Below, in pieces: positions 9,230 to 17,169 of a stretch of 64,000 nt of DNA. Numbering within the stretch: position 1 is the stretch's first letter; every line of letters starts with the position of its first letter. The stretch spans positions 1 to 64,000 of the forward strand of contig CANJLF010000010.1 in the NCBI GenBank assembly GCA_947475295.1, read 5' to 3'. This DNA comes from Fidelibacterota bacterium (lineage in GTDB: Bacteria > Pseudomonadota > Alphaproteobacteria > Rhodospirillales > Rhodospirillaceae). The notes below the pieces were generated by a model. The model searched no databases and was not told where the DNA came from. It saw nothing but the letters and a program-made list of their open reading frames with translations. A program made the position numbers and the translations under genes.

Positions 9230-9858
9230 AGCGTCATTCTAAAGGCCAATGCTGCACGAGGCGTGTTGTCGCCGGCGAGGCCGACACGCTGCGCCGCCCA
9301 CGTCACGACGAATTTCGTGTATTCGCGGGCAATCAGGCTGGCGGTGCCCGGCCATCGCCACCAATCGGTTTTGACGTTAGGCGGAAAAACCGCATGCGGC
9401 ACGATCACAATGCCCGGCATGGCGGCGTGAAATTCAAGAAGGCTGCGCCGCATATGATAGGCCGCCGTCACCAGGCGGATCGAGTGCACGTCAGCCGCGC
9501 GCGCCCAGGCGGCGGTCTCAAGCGCGTTGCCCGGCGTATTGCTGGCGGCCATGCCAACCGTAATGCTGTCGCGCAATTCCGGGCGCAAGTTGCGGGTCTG
9601 CGGCAAGAGATCGCCGGTCTTGACCGGCCCGCCGACGCCCGAAACAAACAGCCGCCCCGCGAGACCCTCATCCAGAAGCGCCAGCCCGGTTTCGATGCGC
9701 TCGCTGCCGCCGGTCAGGACGACAATGGCGTCGGTGTGCGTGGTTGTATCGGCGACCATGGTCGGGATCGTCGACGCAAACCACAGCAAGCCGCACGCCC
9801 ATCCGACGACGGCGGCGACACCAAGACCTGTGATCAGCGTCCAAAACAGCTTTGCCAT
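9226..9858 (-). CDS. YdcF family (DUF218) envelope protein
   Basis: This 210-residue protein starts with one transmembrane segment (residues about 8-30), followed by a DUF218/YdcF domain: AIVVLTGGSERIETGLALLD near residue 44, FVSGVG, then ASNTPGNALETAAWA and VTAAYHMRRS. Families of this type (ElyC, SanA, YdcF) act in envelope biogenesis, and some influence lipid carrier or enterobacterial common antigen metabolism. The exact function of this branch is unknown. The gene overlaps plsC by four bases. It is separated from ftsX by two long palindromes (9878-10044), which may uncouple it from the ftsEX transcript. Confidence 0.82.
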   Translation of the reverse strand: MAKLFWTLITGLGVAAVVGWACGLLWFASTIPTMVADTTTHTDAIVVLTGGSERIETGLALLDEGLAGRLFVSGVGGPVKTGDLLPQTRNLRPELRDSITVGMAASNTPGNALETAAWARAADVHSIRLVTAAYHMRRSLLEFHAAMPGIVIVPHAVFPPNVKTDWWRWPGTASLIAREYTKFVVTWAAQRVGLAGDNTPRAALAFRMTL

Positions 9859-9877
9859 GACGGAAGATTATACCGCT

Positions 9878-9955
9878 GCTAGTGGTCTGATTCTAACATT
9901 CGCATCCCGGTCCTGTGCACTGTCTTGCGAATGTTAGAATCAATAGACCACTAGC
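9878..9955. repeat. Long palindrome 1 (REP-like element)
   Basis: The left arm at 9878-9904 (27 bases, core TGATTCTAACATTCGCA) and the right arm at 9926-9955 (30 bases) are exact complements except for three extra bases in the right arm. A 21-base loop separates them. The outer ends are GCTAGTGG and CCACTAGC. The element lies immediately upstream of ydcF and is clearly related to the second palindrome at 9970-10044. The structure would fold into a strong hairpin in RNA or extruded DNA. No T-run follows, so it is not a classic terminator. Confidence 0.8.
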
Positions 9956-9969
9956 AAATAATTGATACC

Positions 9970-10044
9970 AGTGGAGCTTTGGATTTGACATTCGCTTCGA
10001 AGTCGCGTGGCAAACTGGGGTGCGAATGTCAAATCCGCTCCACT
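9970..10044. repeat. Long palindrome 2 (REP-like element)
   Basis: The left arm at 9970-9995 (26 bases) and the right arm at 10022-10044 (23 bases) match as complements apart from a three-base TTT insertion in the left arm. The loop is 26 bases. Both elements share AGTGG at the tip and a GATT(C/T)(T/G)A(A)CATTCGC-like core, so the two are divergent copies of one family with opposite three-base asymmetry. The right arm runs two bases into the ftsX stop codon. Confidence 0.8.
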
Positions 10045-10927
10045 ATACTTTTGCCGACAAAGCGCGACGGACGGTGATATGGGCCGTCAGCATGGCCAGC
10101 AAGCCGGCGGCGAAGGGCAGCGCTGCCAGCGTCAGCCAATGCGCCGCCGGCAAGGCCGCATTGGGCAGGATTTCCGGATCAACGCGGCTCGCGAGCCACG
10201 CGACGAGGGCCAGCGCCGGCGCATATAAAGCCAAGCCGGCGGCCCCGCCCAGCATCCCCTGCAAAAGCGCGCGACGGGCGAATTGCCCGGCGATGTAGCC
10301 GTCTTTCGCGCCGACAACGTGCAGGACCTCGATGACTTGCACGAATTCCGCGAGGCTGGCGCGGGTTGCGAAGACGACTGTCAGCCCGAGCGCGCCGGTC
10401 ACCAGGATCATGATCGTCATCGCCACCACGCTGAATCCCTGCGCAAGCCCCATAACGCGGTTGAGCCAGACCCGGTGATCGTCGACCACCGCCTGCGGCG
10501 CCGCGGTTTTAATCGATGCGGTCACGGCGGCGACGGCCTCGGGTTCGTCGGTCCGGAGTTCGACGTCGATCAAGGCCGGCAGCGGCAGGTCGGCGATCAC
10601 GTCGCTTTCGCCCAGCCATGGTTTTAGAAGGGCGATGACTTTCGCGCGCGGCACGGCCTCGGCTTTAGCCACTGCCGGATGGCGCTTCAAGACATCGAGG
10701 ATTTTGCCGACCGTCGGCGCCGCGCCTTTTTCGCCGAGATCCATGACCGGAACTTGCACGGTCAGCGTGCCCGTAACGCTGCGGTTCCAATCGTTCAGCA
10801 GCACGCCGATATAAGAATTCACGGTGACCGCCAGCGACGCCATGAAGACCAGCACCATCACCAGCCACAGCACAAAGCGGCCGGCGGTGTCGCGCTTGAG
10901 CGGCAGATCGGAGCGGATGCCAAACAT
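10043..10927 (-). CDS. ftsX: Cell division ABC transporter permease FtsX
   Basis: This 294-residue polytopic protein has an N-terminal membrane segment (VLWLVMVLVFMASLAV, about residues 18-36), a periplasmic loop of about 110 residues, and three C-terminal membrane segments in an FtsX-type permease domain. With FtsE it forms a transmembrane complex at the septum that activates cell-wall hydrolases through periplasmic adaptors during division. The gene follows ftsE after eight bases and is surely co-transcribed. The loop region is typical in length for alphaproteobacterial FtsX. Its stop codon lies at the edge of a palindromic repeat. Confidence 0.9.
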   Translation of the reverse strand: MFGIRSDLPLKRDTAGRFVLWLVMVLVFMASLAVTVNSYIGVLLNDWNRSVTGTLTVQVPVMDLGEKGAAPTVGKILDVLKRHPAVAKAEAVPRAKVIALLKPWLGESDVIADLPLPALIDVELRTDEPEAVAAVTASIKTAAPQAVVDDHRVWLNRVMGLAQGFSVVAMTIMILVTGALGLTVVFATRASLAEFVQVIEVLHVVGAKDGYIAGQFARRALLQGMLGGAAGLALYAPALALVAWLASRVDPEILPNAALPAAHWLTLAALPFAAGLLAMLTAHITVRRALSAKV

Positions 10928-10935
10928 CGTGCAGC

Positions 10936-11679
10936 CTACATTTCGACGGCGGTTTGATCGGACGGCTGCGCCGTCAGCGGCGGCAGAATCGAAACCGCAC
11001 CCTTGTCCAAATGCAGGCGCGGGAATGGAAAGCGCGCCACCAGCGGCTCGTTGTGCGTGGCGATGATCACGCTCGCGCCTAGCTTGTGCAGCTCGACGAA
11101 CAACTGCATGAGGCGCATGGCGATGGTGTCGTCGACGTTGCCGGTGGGTTCGTCGGCCAGAATGAGTTTCGGGCGGTTGACGACGGCGCGCGCGATCGCG
11201 ACGCGTTGCTTTTGTCCACCGGAGAGGGTCGCCGGGTGCGCGTTCTTGAATTCCTCGAGGCCGACCCAGTTCAGAAGTTCGCTGACATTGCGCTGTACGA
11301 CGGTCTCGCCGACGCCGGCAATGCGCAGCGGCAGCGCGACATTGTCGAAGGCCGACATATGATCGAGCAATCTGAAATCCTGAAACACCACGCCCAGCCG
11401 CCGGCGGAGGGTGGCCAGGCGGCCGCGTGCAGCGCGGGTGACGTCTTCGCCGAAGAGCGTGAGGCCGCCGCGCGTCGGGCGCTTGGCTAGGTACATCAGA
11501 CTCAGCAGCGAGGTTTTGCCGGCGCCCGATGGGCCAGTGAGAAAATGAAACGAGCGCTGCGGAATGGCGAGGGAAACATCGGTCAGGATTTCTGGGCCGG
11601 TGTCATAGCGCAGGCCTACGCCCTCCAGCCCGACGGTGTCGCCGGTAAAGCCCTCGTCTTTCTTGCGCAAAAGCGCCAT
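10936..11679 (-). CDS. ftsE: Cell division ATP-binding protein FtsE
   Basis: This 247-residue ABC ATPase has Walker [10 protein letters not shown] near residue 34, the signature [14 protein letters not shown], Walker [10 protein letters not shown] and the H-loop IATHNEP. This is the FtsE branch of the family, and adjacency to ftsX confirms the assignment. It energises FtsX and couples ATP hydrolysis to septal peptidoglycan remodelling. The C-terminus extends about 25 residues beyond E. coli FtsE. The gene diverges from the zinc-ribbon gene at 12001; the 321-base gap contains both promoters and a hairpin terminator. Confidence 0.93.
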   Translation of the reverse strand: MALLRKKDEGFTGDTVGLEGVGLRYDTGPEILTDVSLAIPQRSFHFLTGPSGAGKTSLLSLMYLAKRPTRGGLTLFGEDVTRAARGRLATLRRRLGVVFQDFRLLDHMSAFDNVALPLRIAGVGETVVQRNVSELLNWVGLEEFKNAHPATLSGGQKQRVAIARAVVNRPKLILADEPTGNVDDTIAMRLMQLFVELHKLGASVIIATHNEPLVARFPFPRLHLDKGAVSILPPLTAQPSDQTAVEM

Positions 11680-11923
11680 GCAAATATACCGTTCCTCGGA
11701 CCTGGACTGCGGTGGCCCAGCGAAGTGATTTCAATCGACGCTATGCCCGCCATAGGTGGCAGCCGAAACCTTAATTCCAGGCGACTTTGTTACATAACCC
11801 CGGAGCCAATCGCGGGTCTGCCTAAAGCGCTCGAAACCCAAGATTTTACGCCTTCCTTAAGGCTGTGTTTAGCTCCTATTAACATGCCTATATGTACTAT
11901 AAAAAACTCGCCCAGGTGTAAGT

Positions 11924-11945
11924 AGGCTTTGAGCTAAGCCTTTTT
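11924..11945 (+). terminator. Hairpin terminator in leader of zinc-ribbon gene
   Basis: AGGCTT (11924-11929) pairs perfectly with AAGCCT (11936-11941) across a six-base loop and is followed directly by a T-run, the form of an intrinsic terminator on the plus strand. It lies about 55 bases before the ATG at 12001. The rest of the gene-free stretch 11680-12000 holds no open frame I can support. Either the hairpin ends a short upstream transcript or it attenuates the gene. Only the structure is seen. Confidence 0.45.
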
Positions 11946-12000
11946 CGCCGCCGGCGAAATAAATCTGCCTGGGCAAACCTGGGCGCCAGTGGGTTACGGA

Positions 12001-13413
12001 ATGCGCATCACCTGTCCCAACTGCACGTCGCATTTTGAAATCCCAACAGAGTTGTTGGGCAAGAAGGGCCGCGCTTTGAAATGCGCGAGCTGCGGCCATT
12101 CCTGGTATCAAACGGCGCAAGTTGAATCGATGGATCTCGCGTCCATCATGGGCGAGGAATATGCCGCGAAGGCGCAAGCCGCTGCCGGCGCCGCGCCGCA
12201 AATCCGCAATGAAGTCGCACCTGCCGCTGCCGCCGCTGCTGTTGCAAAACGCGCAGCTGCCGCCGGTGGTGCGCCGCGCGTACAGGCCGCAGCACTCGGC
12301 GGATCGGCGATTGCGGGTGCGCCCCCCAGCGGTCCTGCAGTTCCGCTTGGTGCCGTCTCAATGATGAACCGCGGTCAGCCCGCGCCAGCGCGCGGTGCTC
12401 AACCCGCAGCGCAGCCGCAACAATCGTGGATGCAAAAAAATTCACCGCAGCAGCAACCACCCGGACAGCCGGGCGCCGCTGGTGCGCCTGGTGGTCCTCC
12501 CTCGGCGGCGGCTTTAAGTGGTCAATCGATGCGCGGCCAAGCGGGCGCCGGCGCCGTCGGTCAAGGCGCCGTCTCGTGGATGCAGCCGCCGCAACAGCCC
12601 GGTGCTCAAGGTGCGCCGGGAGCCGCGCGAAGCGCGCCCGGTCAGCCGGGTGCGCAAGGCGCTCCGGGTGCCGCCGGCGGCCCCGGTCAGCAACCTATGC
12701 CCGGCATGCAAGCAGGCCCCGGTGCTCAAGGCGGTCCCACGGCGGCGGCTTTGGGTGGTCAATCAATGCGTGGTCAGGCCGGGGCGGGAGCCGTCGGTCA
12801 AGGCGCGGTCTCTTGGACGCAACCACAGGGCGCGCCCCGAGCTCAAGGCGCTGCCGGCGCTCCAGGTGCCGCCGGTCGTCCAGGAAGTCAGCCGGGTCCT
12901 CAAGGCGCCCCGGGTGCTGCCGGAGGTCCTGGTCAACAGCCCCATCCTGGTCAATCTGGGCCCGGCATGCAGGCTGGACCTGGTGCGCAAGGCGGCCCGG
13001 GAGCCGCGGCTTTGGGCGGTCAATCTATGATGGGTCAAGCCGGCGCCGGTTCGGTTGGTCAGGGCGCGGTCTCATGGATGCCGCCGCCGCAAGGCGGTCC
13101 GGGAGCGCAAGGTGCTCCGGGCCAGTCGATGCAGGGAGGCCCGGCTTCACAAGGCGGCGCTACGGCGGCGGCATTGGGTCAGTCCATGCGCGGCCAGCCC
13201 GGGGCTGGAGCGGTTTCCGGCGAAGCCGCGGTGTCATGGGTGCAGCATAGCGGCGCCGGCGGCGGTTCCGCAGCGCCAGCACAATCGATGCAAGGCGGCG
13301 CGCCGGCGACAGGTCCGGGCGCGCCCGCCGTCTCACAACTCGGCGGTCAAATCGCCGCGCCGGGACTGGGCGCCAAATCCATGCTCGACGGCACAATCGC
13401 GACGCCCGGATAG
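12001..13413 (+). CDS. Zinc-ribbon protein, N-terminal part, cut by amber codon
   Basis: This is the N-terminal 470 residues of a larger protein. It begins MRITCPNC, and Cys5, Cys8, Cys28 and Cys31 form an MJ0042-type zinc ribbon. A long Gly/Pro/Ala/Gln-rich region follows, with collagen-like stretches (GAQGAPGAAGGPG) and four copies of a QSMRGQAGAGAVGQGAVSW unit. Translation meets TAG at 13411-13413, and the same frame stays open to 14559, where a membrane helix and C-terminal domain lie. A single CAG-to-TAG change would explain this. In alphaproteobacteria a zinc-ribbon/DUF3426-like protein commonly faces ftsE. I prefer ATG 12001 over an in-frame GTG at 11989 because the zinc ribbon begins right after it. 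Confidence 0.75.
   Translation: MRITCPNCTSHFEIPTELLGKKGRALKCASCGHSWYQTAQVESMDLASIMGEEYAAKAQAAAGAAPQIRNEVAPAAAAAAVAKRAAAAGGAPRVQAAALGGSAIAGAPPSGPAVPLGAVSMMNRGQPAPARGAQPAAQPQQSWMQKNSPQQQPPGQPGAAGAPGGPPSAAALSGQSMRGQAGAGAVGQGAVSWMQPPQQPGAQGAPGAARSAPGQPGAQGAPGAAGGPGQQPMPGMQAGPGAQGGPTAAALGGQSMRGQAGAGAVGQGAVSWTQPQGAPRAQGAAGAPGAAGRPGSQPGPQGAPGAAGGPGQQPHPGQSGPGMQAGPGAQGGPGAAALGGQSMMGQAGAGSVGQGAVSWMPPPQGGPGAQGAPGQSMQGGPASQGGATAAALGQSMRGQPGAGAVSGEAAVSWVQHSGAGGGSAAPAQSMQGGAPATGPGAPAVSQLGGQIAAPGLGAKSMLDGTIATPG
12523..13242 (+). repeat. Four in-frame coding repeats (GQSMRGQ...GAVSW unit)
   Basis: Four copies of a roughly 60-base unit start at 12523, 12760, 13021 and 13180. They encode variants of QSMRGQAGAGAVGQGAVSW. 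Spacings of 237, 261 and 159 bases are all multiples of three, and Gly/Pro/Gln-rich linkers fill the gaps. Copies differ mainly at third codon positions, so they are old or under purifying selection rather than a recent slippage product. Confidence 0.75.
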
Positions 13414-13425
13414 GGCGCCAAATCG

Positions 13426-14559
13426 ATGCTCGACGGGACGACTCAAAGCGGCGGCGCGCCGGGTCAATCTATGAAGGCCGAAGCCGGCGTCGGTGGCGCT
13501 CCCGGTCAGTCCATGAAGGCCGAGGACGGCGGTGCCGTCGGCGGCCCCGGTCAATCGATGAAGCACGAGGCCGGTGGTCCCGGCGCACCTGGTCAATCCA
13601 TGAAGGGCGATTCGGGCGGCCCCGGTCAGCCGGGCCAGTCCGTTGTCGATGCCGGCGCGAGCGGCGGCCCCGGTCAGCCCACCGCAGCCAAGGATGCCGC
13701 CGCCGGTTCAAGCGGCGGGCCCGAAAGCGCCAAGGCCGCAAAAGCGGAAGCCGAACTCAAAGCCGGCGAGCCTGGAAAGAAGAAAGACGACCCGCAGCTT
13801 AAAGCCGGCGAGCCTTCGCGTAAGGCCGAGGTTGAGGCCGGTTCGTCGGGCGGGCCCGGCGCACCCAAGGAGGAGGCCGGAGGTCCGGGCGCGTCTGGCG
13901 GTCCCAAGGCCGGCGGTCCTGGCGCCAAAAAAGCCGATGAAGACGACGAATTGGTGGACCCCGATGCTGATCGCCCGAACTTCGGCGCGGCCGGCGTTAA
14001 CGGCGACGAAGCCGAAGATGAGGACGAAGAGGATGACAATGCGTCTGCCGGCGCGACTGCGCGCGGCGGCGCTAAGGGCGGCAAGGCGGCCAAGAAAAAG
14101 ACCGAACGCAAGCCGATCGATCCGGCCTATGTCACGGTTGCGACCATGGCCCTCGCGATCGTGACGTTGGCCGGCATGATCTGGCTGGGCCGCGGCATTC
14201 TCATGGAGATGTGGCCCGGAATCTCGGGTTTCTACAAAAGCGTGGGTATGGAAGCCGCTAAGCCCGGCGACGGTTTGAAGATCGCGGAATCGTCCAAGCG
14301 CCTGCAGCGTATCGGTGGCGTCGAAACCTTGGTCGTGAGGGGTTTCATCTCGAATATCTCGGAAGTTCCGACAACCGTCCCGAATTTGAAGCTGGAACTC
14401 TATAACGAGAAAAAGGAAGTCATCCAGGACGCCGCCGCCAAAGCCCCGGTCGGCCTGTTGGATCCCAACGGTTCCGTAGAATTCGAAATCCGCCTGGAGC
14501 TTCCGCAGCTCAACCTCGCCAAAGGCGGTTACGGCGTGGTCTGGGACCAGGGCGAGTAG
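13426..14559 (+). CDS. C-terminal part of the zinc-ribbon/membrane protein
   Basis: This frame is the in-phase continuation of the reading frame interrupted by TAG at 13411; 13426 is the first ATG after it. It encodes 377 residues. First come more GQSMK repeats in a Gly/Pro-rich region (to about 165), then a strongly acidic stretch (about 171-206), a Lys-rich stretch, and one membrane helix (about 236-258). A C-terminal domain of about 110 residues follows, with VRGFISNISEVPTTVPNLKL and VEFEIRLELPQL, resembling DUF3426-type domains. Without the zinc ribbon it would be a single-pass protein with a large cytoplasmic tail. No good ribosome-binding site precedes the ATG, so independent expression is doubtful. 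Confidence 0.65.
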   Translation: MLDGTTQSGGAPGQSMKAEAGVGGAPGQSMKAEDGGAVGGPGQSMKHEAGGPGAPGQSMKGDSGGPGQPGQSVVDAGASGGPGQPTAAKDAAAGSSGGPESAKAAKAEAELKAGEPGKKKDDPQLKAGEPSRKAEVEAGSSGGPGAPKEEAGGPGASGGPKAGGPGAKKADEDDELVDPDADRPNFGAAGVNGDEAEDEDEEDDNASAGATARGGAKGGKAAKKKTERKPIDPAYVTVATMALAIVTLAGMIWLGRGILMEMWPGISGFYKSVGMEAAKPGDGLKIAESSKRLQRIGGVETLVVRGFISNISEVPTTVPNLKLELYNEKKEVIQDAAAKAPVGLLDPNGSVEFEIRLELPQLNLAKGGYGVVWDQGE

Positions 14560-14600
14560 CGCGCACGCGCCGACAGCTTTTCCGAATTAGAACGGCTTCT

Positions 14601-17039
14601 TCAGAACTGTTTTTTCAAGCGGCGCAGATAATCCTGCTCGGATTCCGGCCGTGTCAGGTCCGACGAACGCTTGCGGATTTCATCGAGGATGACGCGCACG
14701 CGCTGGGCCATGCCCTCTGAGTCCGGCCCCGTCGGCAAATCCACTTTCTCGCCGCCGCGGCGTTCGTCACGCGTGCCCAGTTGCGAATACTTCGCCATGC
14801 CGGGCGACTTGTCGACCATGCCGCCAAGACCCTTGTCCATCAGCGCCTGTAAAATCTTGTCTTCGGCTTCGCTGATGCCCTGTTGCATCTTGTCGGAGGC
14901 CTTGCCTTGCGAGCCCGCGGCGTCTTTCCATTCGCCCTTACCCAATTGGTCGATGGCGTCGGCCATGCTCTGCTCGGCGTCTTCCAGGGAGTCCGGAGAC
15001 TCGCCGGTCATTTCTTCCAGCTTGTCCTTCACGTCGTCGAGCTTCTTGCGTACGGCTTCTTGCTTTTCGGCGGCTTCAGCGGCTTCGTTTTTGTCGGCAT
15101 TCGTTTTGCCGTCTTTGGACTTGTCGAAGCTGTCGTTCATGAGATCCGCCTGCTCTTCGGCGGCTTCCTGCATCTGCTTCATGAGTTCCTGAGCCTTTTT
15201 GACTTCAGGGTCATTCGGGTCTTGTTTCTTGCTGTTCTCGCGCATGGCGTCGAGCTGTTCTTGCAGATTGTCCAAGGCTTTTTTGGCCGCTTCTGCCGCG
15301 CCCATCTCGGACATCTTGCCGAGTTCGTCCATGGCTTCTTCCAGCGAGGCGTCGGAATTCTTCTGATCGCTCTTCGCCTTGGCGCTCTTCGAGTCCGGAT
15401 TTTTCTCGGCCAAGGCCTTGCTGTACTCGGAGATGGCGTCCTTAAGTTCCGCAAGCTTCTGTTTGATTTCCTCGGGCGTCGCGCCGCGTTCGACCGCTTC
15501 GCGCAAAGCTTTTTCCGCCGCGGCCAGCCGCTGCTCGGCGTTGACGAGATTGCCGTCCTCGATTCTGACGGCGGCATGCCACAAGAGATCCGGCACGCTC
15601 CGGGATGCGTCCGCGTGCGGTTCATTGGCCATGCGGTACTTGGCGGTGGCTAAGGTCAGGTGGACGAGCGGCTCGCCGCCAAAGCCTTCGGGGTGTTGTA
15701 GGATGCGGGTCACGCTTTCAAGGGCCGGCGGAATTGTCTCGTCGGGCGTGTTGGCGACGCCTTTGCGCCATTTGACCAGTTCTTTGGCCACCGGATTGTT
15801 GAATGTGCGCAGCGGCAGTCTGGCCCCTATCTCTTCGCTTTTGCTGCTATTGCCGGCATGATCAACGGCAACCAACTGAACATTCACGCGCTCGCCGGCC
15901 CACAGGCTCGACGTCAGGTCGTGAACCGAGAAGTGCGTAAAGATATTGCCGGCACCGGCCGGCATGTTGAGCGGAAACTCCAACGACCCGGGCTCGTCTT
16001 CGCGGGTGATGACCGCCTTGACCGAATCCACGCCGTAGTCGTCGCGGACTAAGTAGTCGATGCGAAAATGCCAGCGCGCGGCTTCGCTCGGCTCCTGGGT
16101 CATCGCAACCGTCGGATAGGCATCGTAAACTGTCTTGATATCCCATCCCGCGAGCATGCGGCCCGCCTGGCGGACTTCAAGACGCTTGGCGGGCTTCAAA
16201 TCAATCTCGAGGCGCTCGGTTTCGTCGGCGAGTTTTTCGAGCGGCGTGCTCATGTCGTCGAGCTTCAACACCGTATCGCGCCCGGTTCCGGTGACGATCG
16301 TCAGGGCCTTGCTGCCCACGGGGATGTCGATGGTGGTCAAGGGCTTCGTGCCTGCCGGCAGCGGCGTCTCGACATAAATCGGCGAGAGATTGGTGTAGGC
16401 CGGCGGTGTGATCCACAGTTTGACGGAGATATTCGACGCGTCGCCGCCCAGCATCGGCAAGACGCCGCGCCAGACACGATTGCTCATGTCGCTCCAGCCG
16501 CCGATGACGGCAACGAACAAAGCCAGCACCACAGCGGCGCGCAGCGCGAAGCGGTCGCGGGTGGCAACGCCAGGGGATGGACCCTTCACACGCAGCCGGT
16601 CGAGATCCTCACGCGCCCTAGCCTGATGCAGGCGCCACATCCATTCTTGGATGGCGTTGGCGCCGGAGACCAGAGTGTCTTCGACCGTAGTGAGGGGACG
16701 GTGCATCACCGGCGACGTGGTTTCCAGGCGCGCGCGGGCCTCGTCGCGCGTCGGCCACGCGAAGCCGCGCAAGCGGCGCCACGCGAGATAACCCGTGCCG
16801 GCCGCGGCCGCCAAAATCGCCAGCATGTGGGCGACCCAATGCAGCGACGGCAGCACGTCGGTCAGCAGCACAATCGCAAATAGGCCGAACAAGATTCCGA
16901 TTACCCACAGGCGCGACCAGATGCGCTCCCAAGACAAAGCCAGCCACGCCAGAACCAGCCGGCGTTGCACGGCAGCGCCGGGCGGCGCGACCTCGGGCGC
17001 GGTTGGAGAGGTATTTTCTTGGGTGTTCTCTGTGGTCAT
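14601..17039 (-). CDS. TIGR02302/DUF4175 family membrane protein
   Basis: This 812-residue protein matches the alphaproteobacterial TIGR02302 (DUF4175) family. Two membrane helices lie near residues 45-85 and a third near 165-185. A large predicted beta-rich region follows, then a highly charged coiled-coil region from about residue 510 to 740 (many KK, EE and KEEMT-type heptads) and a conserved C-terminus DEIRKRSSDLTRPESEQDYL. The cellular role of the family is not established. The size, helix placement and C-terminal tail are standard, so the gene appears intact. It converges with the zinc-ribbon gene and lies downstream of lysA on the same strand with a 130-base gap. Confidence 0.85.
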   Translation of the reverse strand: MTTENTQENTSPTAPEVAPPGAAVQRRLVLAWLALSWERIWSRLWVIGILFGLFAIVLLTDVLPSLHWVAHMLAILAAAAGTGYLAWRRLRGFAWPTRDEARARLETTSPVMHRPLTTVEDTLVSGANAIQEWMWRLHQARAREDLDRLRVKGPSPGVATRDRFALRAAVVLALFVAVIGGWSDMSNRVWRGVLPMLGGDASNISVKLWITPPAYTNLSPIYVETPLPAGTKPLTTIDIPVGSKALTIVTGTGRDTVLKLDDMSTPLEKLADETERLEIDLKPAKRLEVRQAGRMLAGWDIKTVYDAYPTVAMTQEPSEAARWHFRIDYLVRDDYGVDSVKAVITREDEPGSLEFPLNMPAGAGNIFTHFSVHDLTSSLWAGERVNVQLVAVDHAGNSSKSEEIGARLPLRTFNNPVAKELVKWRKGVANTPDETIPPALESVTRILQHPEGFGGEPLVHLTLATAKYRMANEPHADASRSVPDLLWHAAVRIEDGNLVNAEQRLAAAEKALREAVERGATPEEIKQKLAELKDAISEYSKALAEKNPDSKSAKAKSDQKNSDASLEEAMDELGKMSEMGAAEAAKKALDNLQEQLDAMRENSKKQDPNDPEVKKAQELMKQMQEAAEEQADLMNDSFDKSKDGKTNADKNEAAEAAEKQEAVRKKLDDVKDKLEEMTGESPDSLEDAEQSMADAIDQLGKGEWKDAAGSQGKASDKMQQGISEAEDKILQALMDKGLGGMVDKSPGMAKYSQLGTRDERRGGEKVDLPTGPDSEGMAQRVRVILDEIRKRSSDLTRPESEQDYLRRLKKQF

Positions 17040-17169
17040 AGGGGCGCAGTCTAGGTCCTTGGCGAGGGCGCTTCAACCGACGGACATTCACATTTAATTT
17101 AGTAACGACGCCGCCGATAAAGGCCGGACTTTGCGTATGCAATATAGGGTTTTAGGCCTTCAACGAAGG

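Noticed and set aside
12426-13250. Arg/Ser-rich frames in other phases of the zinc-ribbon gene
   Set aside because: They arise from the GC-rich Gly/Pro repeat codons read out of frame; the frame with the zinc ribbon and membrane helix is the real one.
15179-15653. Frames opposite and alongside the DUF4175 coiled-coil region
   Set aside because: Reading the charged coiled-coil codons in other frames gives hydrophobic or basic strings, but no start signal or family supports them.
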